Part shown: positions 1-7,979 of the stretch, piece by piece | How the letters are laid out: every line of letters begins with the position of its first letter | Position numbering within the stretch: the first letter of the stretch is position 1 | Origin: Stenotrophomonas rhizophila | GTDB taxonomy: Bacteria; Pseudomonadota; Gammaproteobacteria; Xanthomonadales; Xanthomonadaceae | Length of the DNA stretch: 64,000 bases | Direction of reading: 5' to 3' | Assembly (NCBI RefSeq): GCF_020857975.1 | Contig: NZ_JACWUO010000019.1 | Location: 1 to 64,000, forward strand | The notes under the pieces: generated by a model | Seen by the model: the letters and a program-made list of their open reading frames with translations, nothing else | Databases searched by the model: none | Told to the model about the DNA's origin: nothing | Program-made: the position numbers and the translations under genes

Positions 1-827
1 TTGTCGCCTGCCTGACCCTGGTCGAGCAGCTTGCGGAACATTTCCACGCCGGTGACGGTGGTCTTCTGGACCGGACGAATACCGACGATTTCGATTTCTT
101 CGCCGACCTTGATCACGCCGCGTTCGATACGACCGGTCACCACGGTGCCGCGGCCGGAGATCGAGAACACGTCTTCCACCGGCATCAGGAACGGCTTGTC
201 GATATCGCGCTCCGGGGTCGGGATCCAGCTGTCGAGAGCCTCGACCAGCTTGATCACGGCCGGCACGCCGATTTCGCTCTGGTCGCCTTCCAGCGCCAGA
301 CGGGCCGAGCCCGAGATGATCGGGGTGTCATCGCCCGGGAAGTCGTACTTGCTGAGCAGCTCGCGGACTTCCATCTCCACCAGCTCGAGCAGCTCGGCAT
401 CGTCCACCATGTCGGCCTTGTTCAGGAACACAACGATGTACGGCACGCCGACCTGACGCGACAGCAGGATGTGCTCGCGGGTCTGCGGCATCGGGCCGTC
501 AGCAGCCGAACAGACCAGGATCGCGCCATCCATCTGCGCGGCACCGGTGATCATGTTCTTGACGTAGTCGGCATGGCCCGGGCAATCGACGTGGGCGTAA
601 TGACGGTTCTCGGATTCGTATTCGACGTGCGCGGTCGAGATCGTGATGCCACGAGCCTTCTCTTCCGGCGCGGCGTCGATCGCCGAGTAATCCTTGAACT
701 CGCCACCAAAGCGCTCGGCACCGATCTTGGTCAGTGCGGCGGTCAGCGTGGTCTTGCCGTGGTCGACGTGACCGATGGTGCCGACGTTGACGTGCGGCTT
801 GGTGCGCTCGAACTTACCCTTGGCCAT
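1..827 (-). CDS. tuf: Elongation factor Tu, N-terminal 275 residues (3' end outside window)
   Basis: Delivers aminoacyl-tRNA to the ribosomal A site as a GTPase. The frame opens with [20 protein letters not shown] and the P-loop GHVDHGKT follows at about residues 19-26. The reading frame is intact to the window edge. About 275 of the usual 396 residues are present, so the G domain and part of domain 2 are seen and domain 3 is missing. It lies 40 bases downstream of tRNA-Thr on the same strand, at the end of a Tyr-Gly-Thr tRNA cluster. This matches the tRNA-tufB arrangement known in E. coli, so it is probably expressed by readthrough from the tRNA promoter. Bacteria of this group often carry a second tuf copy, and only one is visible here. 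Confidence 0.98.
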   Translation of the reverse strand, partial: MAKGKFERTKPHVNVGTIGHVDHGKTTLTAALTKIGAERFGGEFKDYSAIDAAPEEKARGITISTAHVEYESENRHYAHVDCPGHADYVKNMITGAAQMDGAILVCSAADGPMPQTREHILLSRQVGVPYIVVFLNKADMVDDAELLELVEMEVRELLSKYDFPGDDTPIISGSARLALEGDQSEIGVPAVIKLVEALDSWIPTPERDIDKPFLMPVEDVFSISGRGTVVTGRIERGVIKVGEEIEIVGIRPVQKTTVTGVEMFRKLLDQGQAGD

Positions 828-867
828 GGCTGCTTATCTCGAATCGTCTGAAGTGTGGTGCACTAGA

Positions 868-943
868 TGGTGCTCACGAAAGGAATCGAACCTTCGACCT
901 CCTCCTTACCAAGGAGGTGCTCTACCGACTGAGCTACGTGAGC
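868..943 (-). tRNA. tRNA-Thr (GGT)
   Basis: A 76-nt cloverleaf on the minus strand with encoded CCA (complement of 868-870). The acceptor is GCTCACG and the anticodon loop carries GGT between CTCCT and AGGAG. The T arm contains GGTTCGATTCC. It is the last tRNA of the Tyr-Gly-Thr cluster before tuf. Confidence 0.97.
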
Positions 944-990
944 GAGTTTTGAATTATGGCATGAATTTGAATATATTCAAACTCATTCAA

Positions 991-1064
<74 letters not shown>

Positions 1065-1091
1065 ATCGGAAGCCTTGCCACAATCTGAAAC

Positions 1092-1177
1092 TGGTGGAGG
1101 GAGGTGGATTCGAACCACCGAAGGCGTAAGCCAGCAGATTTACAGTCTGCCCCCGTTGGCCGCTTGGGTATCCCTCC
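1092..1177 (-). tRNA. tRNA-Tyr (GTA)
   Basis: An 86-nt class II tRNA with a long variable arm and encoded CCA (complement of 1092-1094). The acceptor is GGAGGGA/TCCCTCC and the anticodon GTA sits between CAGACT and AATCTG. It is first in the cluster and lies about 60 bases downstream of a strong sigma70-type promoter. Confidence 0.97.
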
Positions 1178-1234
1178 TTACCACCCTGTCCCGTCGTGCC
1201 GAAGCGTTTTCGGTCTGGGGTGGAAGAGCCGTGA

Positions 1235-1263
1235 ATTTTGGGGGTGAACGCGGGTTCTGTCAA
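1235..1263 (-). promoter_or_regulatory. Sigma70 promoter of the tRNA-Tyr-Gly-Thr-tuf operon
   Basis: On the minus strand a perfect -35 hexamer TTGACA (1258-1263) is followed after exactly 17 bases by CAAAAT (1235-1240), a fair -10. The tRNA-Tyr 5' end is at 1177. That the transcript reads through all three tRNAs into tuf is inferred from spacing and from the known E. coli arrangement. Confidence 0.85.
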
Positions 1264-1315
1264 CAGCCTTTTTGAAATATTTCACGTCGGCCGGCAATTG
1301 CCCCGCAGCGACGGG

Positions 1316-2326
1316 CTATTGGCCGGGCAACGGCAGGGGTTCGTCGGCGAAGATCGCCAGGTGCGGCACGCCATCGGCACCGATCCAGCCGCGATACATG
1401 CCCTGGGTGTTGAATGGCGTGGCCGCGCGGCCATCGGCGGACAGCACGATCGCTCCGCCATTGCCGCCCAGTGCCGGGATGCGCTCGTTGATCACCGCGC
1501 GCCCGGCCTGTTCGGGCCCCTGCCGCAGGTACTGCATGCGCGCGCAGATGTCGTGGGCCGCCGCGGTGCGGATGTAGAACTCGCCCCATCCTGTGCCGGA
1601 CACCGCGCAGCTGGCGTTGGCGTAGGTGCCCGCCCCGATGATCGGCGAATCGCCCACCCGCCCGTAGCGCTTGTTGGTCATGCCGCCGGTGGAGGTGCCG
1701 GCGGCGAGGCGACCCTGCGCATCCAGCGCGACCGCGCCGACGGTGCCGAAGTGGCGCGCGGTCTCCAGGTCGGCATGGGCCTGGCCGGCGGCCTCTTCCT
1801 TCAGCGCCTTCTGCAGCTGCTGCCAGCGCTTTTCGGTACGGAAATAGCCAGGATCGACCAGCGCGATGCCCTGGCTGGCGGCGAAGCTCTCCGCCCCCTG
1901 CCCCACCATCATCACGTGCGGCGAATGCTGCATCACCGCCTGTGCCAGCAGGATCGGATTGCGTACCCGCTGCACACCGGCCACCGCGCCGGCGGCCAGC
2001 GTGGAACCATCCATCAGCGAGGCGTCCAGCTCGTTGCGCCCGTCATGGGTGAACACCGCGCCCTTGCCGGCGTTGAAGCTGGGATCGTCCTCCAGCACGG
2101 TGATCGCCGTGGTCACCGCCTCCAGCGCCGGCTTGCCCGCGGCCAGTGCCTGGTGGCCCTTCAGCAGGGCCTGGCGCAGGGCGGCGCGCGCGGCCTTTTC
2201 CTCGGCCGCGGACAGATCCCCGCGCTCGACCCCGGCACCGCCATGGATGACCAGCACCGGGTCGGCCGCCTGGGCCAGCGGGATGGACAGGCACAGCGAC
2301 AGCAGCAACGCAGCGGATCGGGACAT
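1316..2326 (-). CDS. iaaA: Exported isoaspartyl peptidase / L-asparaginase, Ntn-hydrolase family
   Basis: Plant-type asparaginase that cleaves beta-aspartyl (isoaspartyl) dipeptides and asparagine. The chosen start gives a signal peptide of about 20 residues (MSRSAALLLSLCLSIPLAQA), so the 336-residue product is probably periplasmic. An upstream in-frame ATG would bury that signal. The HGGAG motif lies at 28-32. The autoprocessing nucleophile is Thr195 in HFGTVGAVA, followed by GTSTGGMTNK and GAGTYA, the substrate pocket of this family. Length and motif order are typical of IaaA. It is divergent from a TonB-dependent receptor across a 295-base region, which suggests (inference) handling of imported peptides. 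It ends in TAG. Confidence 0.92.
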   Translation of the reverse strand: MSRSAALLLSLCLSIPLAQAADPVLVIHGGAGVERGDLSAAEEKAARAALRQALLKGHQALAAGKPALEAVTTAITVLEDDPSFNAGKGAVFTHDGRNELDASLMDGSTLAAGAVAGVQRVRNPILLAQAVMQHSPHVMMVGQGAESFAASQGIALVDPGYFRTEKRWQQLQKALKEEAAGQAHADLETARHFGTVGAVALDAQGRLAAGTSTGGMTNKRYGRVGDSPIIGAGTYANASCAVSGTGWGEFYIRTAAAHDICARMQYLRQGPEQAGRAVINERIPALGGNGGAIVLSADGRAATPFNTQGMYRGWIGADGVPHLAIFADEPLPLPGQ

Positions 2327-2621
2327 CGACGGGCTCCAGCATGAACGGCCCCCCATCATGCCGCGAAAGGCGGGCAGCGGCAGGCCACGCTGTCCACTGC
2401 CGGAGGGCCCCCGCCCAAGGAATGCGCGCCGCCGGGCTGCCAGATACTGCCCTTGGCGGACCCTACTACCGGGGGGGGGTGGAATCGATTTCACGCCCTG
2501 CCAGAGAACCTGCCAGTGGTCAACCCTGTAAAAAAGGCGTTAAATGCGCGCCGACCATTCACGAAAAGTGAATGGGGGACGGGCCTCCCCTGAGGCCGAC
2601 TCTTTCTTCTTGAGAATTCTC
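2327..2621. promoter_or_regulatory. Divergent control region between isoaspartyl peptidase and TonB receptor genes
   Basis: A 295-base gene-free region that must hold both promoters. Visible structure: a run of nine G at 2471-2479; a dyad CCATTCAC-GAAAA-GTGAATGG at 2555-2575 (8-base arms, 5-base loop); and a second dyad GGCCTC-N4-GAGGCC at 2582-2597 just before the receptor start. No clear -35/-10 pair was recognised. Confidence 0.5.
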
Positions 2622-5372
2622 ATGCGTAAACAGGCGATGGCGTGGTCGATCCAGCTGGCGTTGATGGGTGTGGCCGCAGCAGCGGGCGCGCAAACCCCGG
2701 CAACGACAGGTGTGCAGCAGCTGGACACGGTCCAGGTCACCGGCTCGCGCATTCCGCGCGCCCAGGTCGAGGGGCCGGCCCCGGTCACGGTGATCACCGC
2801 CGAGCAGATCCAGGCCAGCGGCTTCACCAGCGTGCCCGACGTACTGCGCTCGATGACCCAGAACGGCGGTGAGACCCAGAGCCAGCAGTCCGCCGGCGGC
2901 GCCGACTTCTCGCCCGGTGCTCAGCAGGTGGACCTGCGCGGGCTGGGCCCGAACCACACCCTGGTGCTGGTCAACGGCCGCCGCATCGCCGACTTCCCCA
3001 TGCCGTTCCAGGGCCGCAGCAACTTCAGCGACGTGTCCAACATCCCGATCGGGATGATCGAGCGGATCGAAGTACTGACCGGCAGCGCCTCGGCGATCTA
3101 CGGCTCGGACGCGATCGCCGGGGTGGTCAACTTCATCCTCAAGAAGCGCGTCGATGGCACCACCGTCGATGTGCGCATGGGTACCACCAGCGAAGGCGGC
3201 GGCGAGTCGTTCAATGCGAGCATCGCCAGTGGCGTTGACGCCGGCCGCTTCAGTGCGGTGTACAGCCTGGAGCTGCAGTCGCAGACACCGCTGTGGGCCT
3301 ACCAGCGCGGCCAGCAGGACTCCACCCTGGACGCACCGACCGAAGGCGCCCGCGCCGCCAGGCGCGCCTACCTGCGCACCGACTACAACGACGACTACCT
3401 GGACCCGGGCCAGCAGACCTGCGACGCACTGGCCGACCAGAACCGCGGCAGCACCGGCTATGCCGAGCGCCCGCGCTATGGCTTCTACTGCGGCAGCGAC
3501 CGCTCGATCGGCTATGGCACGATCCTGGGCAAGCGTCGTGGCGTGAACGGCTACGCCTCGCTGAACTACGCCTTCGACAACGGCACCAGCTGGTTCGCCG
3601 ACGTGCAGATGGGCTACCACGACATCGCGCTGATGCGCGATGTGACCCAGTGGGGGCGGATGGCCGCCGATGGCAACGAAGACGGCTATTTCTACAACCA
3701 GGCCACCGACCAGGTCGAGTTCTGGCAGCGCCAGTTCTCGCCGGAGGAAATGGGCGGGCTGCGCAACGGCATGATCCGCAGCACCCAGAAGACCTTCAGC
3801 GTCACCACCGGTTTCAAGGGCAGCCTGGACGCGAACTGGGACTACGAGGCCTCGTTGAGCCACTCGCAGTACCAGTCCTCGATCCGCTGGCCGCAGATCA
3901 TCGCCTCCAGGGCCAACGCGCTGTTCCTGGGCGAGCAGCTGGGCGAGTACACCGATGACGACGACAACGTGTTCCCGGTCTTCAATGCCGACCCGGCGCG
4001 CCTGTACCGGCCGCTGAGCCGCAGCGAGTACGATTCGATCGCCGCCCGGACCACCTACACCCCGAAATCGCGCACCGACACCGCCGCGCTGACCCTGACC
4101 AATGGCGAGCTGTTCGAGCTGCCCGGCGGCAAGGCCGGTTTCGCCGCCACCGCCGAGTTCGGCAACCAGTCCTACGCGCTCAACCCCGATCCGCTGGCGA
4201 CCGGGTACTACTACTACAGCTGGAAGGATTCCAATGGCCACGGCAGCCGCAACCGCTGGGCCACCGCCGCCGAGCTGCGCCTGCCGCTGCACGACACCCT
4301 GAACGTCAGCGTGGCCGGCCGCTACGACCAGTACCGCTATTCGGGCAACACCATCGGCAAGGCGACCTGGAGCGGCGGCATCGAATGGCGCCCGATCGAC
4401 ACCCTGCTGGTGCGTGGCTCCTACGGCACCGCGTTCCGCGCCCCGGACCTGCACTACGTCTATGCCGGCCCCGGCAATGACGAGACCAGCGCCAACGACT
4501 ATTACGCCTGCGCCGTGGATGGCGCCGAGGATTGCTCGGATTACGAGGAGAACCTGATCCGCACCCGCGAGGGCAACCGCAGGCTGGATCCGGAAACCAG
4601 CACCTCCTGGAGTGCCGGCCTGGTGTGGTCGCCGGCGATCGGGCTGGACCTGTCGGTGGACTGGTTCGACATCGACATGCGCGACCAGGTGCAGGACATG
4701 GACGTGGGCACCATCCTGCGCGATGAGGCCGCCTGCCGCCTGGGCGGCGCCGATGCGGGCTCGCCGACCTGCATGGATGCGATCAGCCGGGTCACCCGCA
4801 CCAGCGATGGCCGCCTCTATGGCGTGCATGTGAGCCCGATCAACATCGCGCGCGAGACCACCCGCGGCATCGACGTGGGCCTGCGCTACCGGCTGGCCAC
4901 CGGGATCGGCGACTTCATCCTCAGCGGCAACCACACCTGGGTGAAAACGCACGACTTCCAGCAGTTCGACGGCGACGTGATGGAGGACAAGTTCGCGGTC
5001 AACAGCGGCTTCGACATTCCGCGCACCAAGACCAGCGCCAGCATCACCTGGGAGAACGCCGCCTGGTCGGCCACCGTGTACGGCTCGCGCCTGGGCAGGC
5101 TGCCCACCTACGACAGCTACGACCAGAGCTTCGATCCGGACAGCGGCGACAGCCCGTGGATCGGCGCCACCTACCGTTACAACGTGTCGCTGCAGTATCG
5201 CTTCGACGATCATTCGCGGCTGTCGCTGTCGGTGGTCAACGTGGGCAACAAGATGCCGCCGAAGGACGTGACCTACACCGCCTACCCGTACTACGACGTG
5301 TCCTGGTTCGATACGGTAGGCCGGACGATCAACCTGCAGTACACGCACAAGTTTGGCGGTTCGGCGCTGTAA
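2622..5372 (+). CDS. TonB-dependent outer-membrane receptor
   Basis: An energy-dependent outer-membrane transporter of 916 residues. The start at 2622 gives a signal peptide (MRKQAMAWSIQ through AAAAGAQ). The mature N-terminus carries a TonB-box-like stretch DTVQVTGSRI. The plug domain (about 45-170) contains LVLVNGRRIADFP and IERIEVLTGSASAIYGSDAI, typical of the subclass that resembles peptide and carbohydrate receptors. A large beta-barrel follows and ends in LQYTHKFGGSAL. The terminal residue is Leu where outer-membrane barrels usually end in Phe. The substrate cannot be read from sequence. The divergent exported isoaspartyl peptidase hints at peptides, but this is an inference. An upstream in-frame ATG at 2544 is rejected because it lacks a signal sequence. 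Confidence 0.93.
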   Translation: MRKQAMAWSIQLALMGVAAAAGAQTPATTGVQQLDTVQVTGSRIPRAQVEGPAPVTVITAEQIQASGFTSVPDVLRSMTQNGGETQSQQSAGGADFSPGAQQVDLRGLGPNHTLVLVNGRRIADFPMPFQGRSNFSDVSNIPIGMIERIEVLTGSASAIYGSDAIAGVVNFILKKRVDGTTVDVRMGTTSEGGGESFNASIASGVDAGRFSAVYSLELQSQTPLWAYQRGQQDSTLDAPTEGARAARRAYLRTDYNDDYLDPGQQTCDALADQNRGSTGYAERPRYGFYCGSDRSIGYGTILGKRRGVNGYASLNYAFDNGTSWFADVQMGYHDIALMRDVTQWGRMAADGNEDGYFYNQATDQVEFWQRQFSPEEMGGLRNGMIRSTQKTFSVTTGFKGSLDANWDYEASLSHSQYQSSIRWPQIIASRANALFLGEQLGEYTDDDDNVFPVFNADPARLYRPLSRSEYDSIAARTTYTPKSRTDTAALTLTNGELFELPGGKAGFAATAEFGNQSYALNPDPLATGYYYYSWKDSNGHGSRNRWATAAELRLPLHDTLNVSVAGRYDQYRYSGNTIGKATWSGGIEWRPIDTLLVRGSYGTAFRAPDLHYVYAGPGNDETSANDYYACAVDGAEDCSDYEENLIRTREGNRRLDPETSTSWSAGLVWSPAIGLDLSVDWFDIDMRDQVQDMDVGTILRDEAACRLGGADAGSPTCMDAISRVTRTSDGRLYGVHVSPINIARETTRGIDVGLRYRLATGIGDFILSGNHTWVKTHDFQQFDGDVMEDKFAVNSGFDIPRTKTSASITWENAAWSATVYGSRLGRLPTYDSYDQSFDPDSGDSPWIGATYRYNVSLQYRFDDHSRLSLSVVNVGNKMPPKDVTYTAYPYYDVSWFDTVGRTINLQYTHKFGGSAL

Positions 5373-5397
5373 GCGTCGCTCCGTGGGTCCCGGTGGG

Positions 5398-5449
5398 GCC
5401 GGCCACTGGCCGGCTCCTCATGTCCCGGTAGTGCCGGCCGCTGGCCGGC
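5398..5449 (+). repeat. Two SMAG-type REP palindromes
   Basis: Two copies of the genome-typical palindrome downstream of the receptor gene. 5398-5414 is a degenerate copy, and 5428-5449 is the full GTAG + T + GCCGGCCGCTGGCCGGC form. A third copy in the opposite orientation is at 5720-5741, between repeat units 2 and 3 of the neighbouring array. Confidence 0.85.
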
Positions 5450-5477
5450 TCCTCGCGTTGCGGGTGCGCCCCTCTTG

Positions 5478-5580
5478 TTTTCCACACGCCCCGTGGAAAC
5501 CCATGGGGGTTTGGTGTGGACAAGTGCGTGCAAGCTATGCAGCGCAACGCTTTCAGTGCGTGGCGATATTTTGCCCAGCC
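5478..5580 (+). repeat. Intergenic repeat unit 1 with inverted DnaA-box-like pair
   Basis: First of three related units. TTTTCCACA at 5478-5486 faces TGTGGACAA at 5515-5523, 46 bases outer edge to outer edge. A GTGGAAA and a TGGGGGTTTG lie between them. The 3' half has ATGCAGCGCAACGC...TTTCAGTG and ends in GCCCAGCC. TTTTCCACA fits the DnaA-box consensus TTWTNCACA. TTGTCCACA (complement of the second box) differs by one base. DnaA binding is an inference. Confidence 0.7.
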
Positions 5581-5591
5581 GTGGATCGCGG

Positions 5592-5695
5592 TTTTCCACA
5601 CACACCGTGGAAAGCGATGGGGGTTTGCTGTGGACAACCTATGGTGAGCGATGCACTGCAACGGACTTCAGTGGTGGTCATAAATTGACCACGCC
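5592..5695 (+). repeat. Intergenic repeat unit 2 with inverted DnaA-box-like pair
   Basis: Second unit, 104 bases. TTTTCCACA at 5592-5600 and TGTGGACAA at 5629-5637 have the same 46-base spacing as in unit 1. The 3' half (ATGCACTGCAACGG, then CTTCAGTGGTGGTCA) aligns with unit 1 and contains a small dyad GGTCA-N5-TGACC. Confidence 0.7.
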
Positions 5696-5751
5696 GCTTG
5701 CGGGCGGGTGCGTCGGGGTGCCGGCCAGCGGCCGGCACTACCGCGCAGGGG

Positions 5752-5854
5752 TTTTCCACACGGTGCGTGGAGAGGCGTGGGGGTTTGCTGTGGACAAGTG
5801 AGGCGGAGACATACCAGGCAAGGGTTTCGATGCCTGGTCATTTTTTATCCAGCC
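5752..5854 (+). repeat. Intergenic repeat unit 3 with inverted DnaA-box-like pair
   Basis: Third unit, 103 bases. TTTTCCACA at 5752-5760 and TGTGGACAA at 5789-5797 again span 46 bases. In this copy the 3' half forms a perfect hairpin ACCAGGCA-N10-TGCCTGGT followed by six T, so it could also act as a plus-strand terminator. A SMAG palindrome separates it from unit 2. Confidence 0.7.
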
Positions 5855-5881
5855 CACTCCGGTATGGAATGTGCGCGGCAC

Positions 5882-5913
5882 AAACGCAAACGCCCCGCGC
5901 GAGGCGGGGCGTT
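5882..5913 (-). terminator. Rho-independent terminator of ychF
   Basis: Dyad AACGCCCC-N8-GGGGCGTT (5889-5912), 24 bases beyond the ychF stop. On the minus strand it is followed by a short T-rich stretch (TTTGCGTTTG). The tail is imperfect, so termination strength is uncertain. Confidence 0.65.
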
Positions 5914-5935
5914 CGGGCATCAACGCTCGCTGCAA

Positions 5936-7027
5936 TCAGACGTTGAAGCGGAAGTGCAGGATGTCGCCTTCCTGCACGCGGTATTCCTTGCCTTCCAGGC
6001 GCAGGCGCCCGGCTTCCTTGGCCCCGGCTTCGCCCTTGTACTTGATGAAGTCGTCATAGGCGATGGTTTCAGCGCGGATGAAGCCCTTCTCGAAATCGGT
6101 GTGGATCACTGCGGCCGCCTGCGGGGCGGTGGCGCCCTTGCGCACGGTCCAGGCGCGGACTTCCTTCACCCCGGCGGTGAAGTAGGTCTGCAGGCCCAGC
6201 AGCTGGTAGGCCGCGTAGATCACCCGGTTCAAGCCCGGCTCGGACAGGCCCAGGTCGGCCAGGAAGGTGTCGCGGTCTTCGTCGTCGAGCTGGGACAGCT
6301 CTTCTTCGATCGCCGCCGACACCGGCACCACCTGCGCGCCTTCGGTGGCGGCGCGGGCGCGCACGGCGTCCAGGTGCGGGTTGTTCTCGAAGCCGTCTTC
6401 CAGCACGTTGGCGATGTACATCACCGGCTTGAGGGTGAGCAGGAACAGGTCGCGGACCAGCGCCTTCTCTTCCTCGTCCAGGCCGACCGAACGCCCGGCC
6501 TTGCCGTCGGCCAGCGCGGCCTGCAGCCTGGCCAGCACCGGCTTGCGTGCGGCCGCGTCCTTGTCGCCGCCCTTGGCGGCGCGCTCGGCGCGGTTCAACG
6601 CCTTCTCGACGCTGTCCAGGTCGGCCAGGGCCAGTTCGGTATCGATGGTGTCGATGTCCGACAGCGGGTCGACCTTGTTGTTGACGTGGATGACGTCGGC
6701 GTTCTCGAAGCAGCGCACTACGTGGGTGATCGCATCCACTTCGCGGATGTGGGCCAGGAACTTGTTGCCCAGGCCTTCACCGCTGGCCGCGCCGGCAACC
6801 AGGCCGGCGATGTCGACGAACTCGACCGCGGTCGGGATGACCTTCTGCGGGTTGATGATCGCCGCCAGCTCGTTCAGGCGCGGATCGGGCACCGGCACGA
6901 TGCCGACGTTCGGTTCGATCGTGCAGAACGGGAAGTTGGCCGCAGCGATGCCCGCCTTGGTCAGCGCATTGAACAGGGTCGACTTGCCGACGTTGGGCAG
7001 GCCGACGATGCCGCATTTGATACCCAT
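5936..7027 (-). CDS. ychF: Redox-regulated Obg-like ATPase YchF
   Basis: A universally conserved ribosome-associated P-loop NTPase (OLA1/YchF) that prefers ATP. The start at [20 protein letters not shown] gives 363 residues, the usual length. The G1 loop is GLPNVGKST near residue 8, [17 protein letters not shown] provides the G3 region, and a C-terminal TGS domain ends in [11 protein letters not shown]. It is the last gene of the prs-rplY-pth-ychF row. An unusual array of six hairpins separates it from pth, so its expression may differ from that of the upstream genes. The pth-ychF neighbourhood is widely conserved. Confidence 0.97.
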   Translation of the reverse strand: MGIKCGIVGLPNVGKSTLFNALTKAGIAAANFPFCTIEPNVGIVPVPDPRLNELAAIINPQKVIPTAVEFVDIAGLVAGAASGEGLGNKFLAHIREVDAITHVVRCFENADVIHVNNKVDPLSDIDTIDTELALADLDSVEKALNRAERAAKGGDKDAAARKPVLARLQAALADGKAGRSVGLDEEEKALVRDLFLLTLKPVMYIANVLEDGFENNPHLDAVRARAATEGAQVVPVSAAIEEELSQLDDEDRDTFLADLGLSEPGLNRVIYAAYQLLGLQTYFTAGVKEVRAWTVRKGATAPQAAAVIHTDFEKGFIRAETIAYDDFIKYKGEAGAKEAGRLRLEGKEYRVQEGDILHFRFNV

Positions 7028-7096
7028 CTTTGACAACCTCTGGGGTGAAAGTGATTGGAGAAGCAGCGGCGTTGGGGCTGCTTTTCCAATCAATCT

Positions 7097-7318
7097 CCGT
7101 ATCCACCAACGGTGGGTGCCTACCGGTCGTTTTCCGTATCCACCAACGGTGGATACCTACCGATCGTTTTCCGTATCCACCAACGGTGGATACCTGCCGG
7201 TCGTTTTCCGTATCCACCAACGGTGGATACCTACCGGTCGTTTTCCGTACCCACCAATGGTGGATACCCGCCGATCGTTTTCCGTATCCACCAACGGTGG
7301 ATACCTACCGTCGTGCCG
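7097..7318. repeat. Six tandem 37-bp hairpin units between pth and ychF
   Basis: Exactly six contiguous 37-base units (6 x 37 = 222). Each has the core GTATCCACC-AAC-GGTGGATAC, a perfect 9-bp stem with a 3-base loop in units 2-4 and 6, followed by CTACCGGTCGTTTT. Units 1 and 5 carry substitutions that give G-U pairs in one of the two transcript strands. The stem matches the ATCCACC class of GTAG palindromes found elsewhere in the window, so the array looks like a REP amplified in tandem. It starts two bases past the pth stop and ends about 70 bases before the ychF start. Confidence 0.9.
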
Positions 7319-7320
7319 GG

Positions 7321-7899
7321 TCATTTCGGAGTGTGCAACCGCTTCATCGCCTCGCTGAAATCGCCCTGCACTGCCAGCGGCAGGATGTCGATCGCATCGT
7401 CGATGGCGTGGCCGATCAGTACATCGTCGTCCTTGTTGGCGCGGCCCAGCACCCAGCCCACCACGCGGTCCTTGTGACCGGGATGGCCGATGCCGATGCG
7501 CAGGCGGTGGAACCTGCCATGCCCCAGCAGGGCGATGGTGTCGCGCAGGCCGTTCTGGCCGCCATGGCCACCGTCGAACTTGAGCCGTGCCACGCCGGGC
7601 GGCAGGTCCAGTTCGTCGTGCGCCAACAGGGTCTGTTCCGGTTCGATCTTCCAGAAACGCTGCGCGGCGGTGACCGACTTGCCGCTGAGGTTCATGAAAG
7701 TGGCCGGCTTGAGCAGCCATACCGGTTGCCCGGCGATGTCGACCTTGGCGGTCTGCCCGAACAGCTTGCTGTCCACGCTCCAGCGCGCGCCGGCCTGTTC
7801 GGCCAGGGCGTCAATGAAACGAAACCCGGCATTGTGCCGGGTCTGGGCGTGCTCGGGCCCGGGATTGCCCAGACCAACGATCAATCGCAATCCTGTCAT
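7321..7899 (-). CDS. pth: Peptidyl-tRNA hydrolase
   Basis: Releases peptide from prematurely dissociated peptidyl-tRNA. The 192-residue product starts MTGLRLIVGLGNPGPEHAQT and has RHNAGF (with the catalytic His) and LAHDELDLPPG. The region KFDGGHGGQNGLRD carries the Gly-rich tRNA-contact loop. Length is standard for Pth. It lies downstream of rplY, as in many proteobacteria, with 80 bases and a GC-rich hairpin between them. Two bases after its stop codon the six-hairpin array begins, which could shield the mRNA 3' end (inference). Confidence 0.97.
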   Translation of the reverse strand: MTGLRLIVGLGNPGPEHAQTRHNAGFRFIDALAEQAGARWSVDSKLFGQTAKVDIAGQPVWLLKPATFMNLSGKSVTAAQRFWKIEPEQTLLAHDELDLPPGVARLKFDGGHGGQNGLRDTIALLGHGRFHRLRIGIGHPGHKDRVVGWVLGRANKDDDVLIGHAIDDAIDILPLAVQGDFSEAMKRLHTPK

Positions 7900-7943
7900 C
7901 ACTCTTCTTCGTCGGTACCGGCGCTGTGCCGGCACATACAGAA

Positions 7944-7973
7944 GCGGCGCCTGCCCCGAGGGACAGGCGCCGC
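7944..7973 (-). terminator. GC-rich hairpin between rplY and pth
   Basis: Stem GCGGCGCCTG...CAGGCGCCGC (7944-7973), seven bases past the rplY stop. On the minus strand it is followed only by CTTCTGT, so it may act as an mRNA-stabilising or partial attenuating hairpin and not a full terminator. Confidence 0.5.
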
Positions 7974-7979
7974 AAACAC

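Noticed and set aside
2559-5348. A 929-codon open frame on the minus strand opposite the TonB-receptor gene
   Set aside because: Its translation is rich in Val, Ala, His and Gly without domains and mirrors the codon pattern of the real gene. Long antisense frames are common in GC-rich DNA.
5475-5801. Open frames across the DnaA-box-like repeats
   Set aside because: Repeat-driven frames on both strands without start signals or recognisable domains.
7097-7318. CRISPR array
   Set aside because: The six 37-base units are contiguous with no unique spacers and no cas genes nearby. It is a tandem hairpin repeat.
7030-7358. Peptide-coding frames with repeated STNGGYLP or YPPTVDTYR
   Set aside because: They arise only because the 37-base repeats are read through in several frames. 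There is no ribosome-binding site or conserved start.
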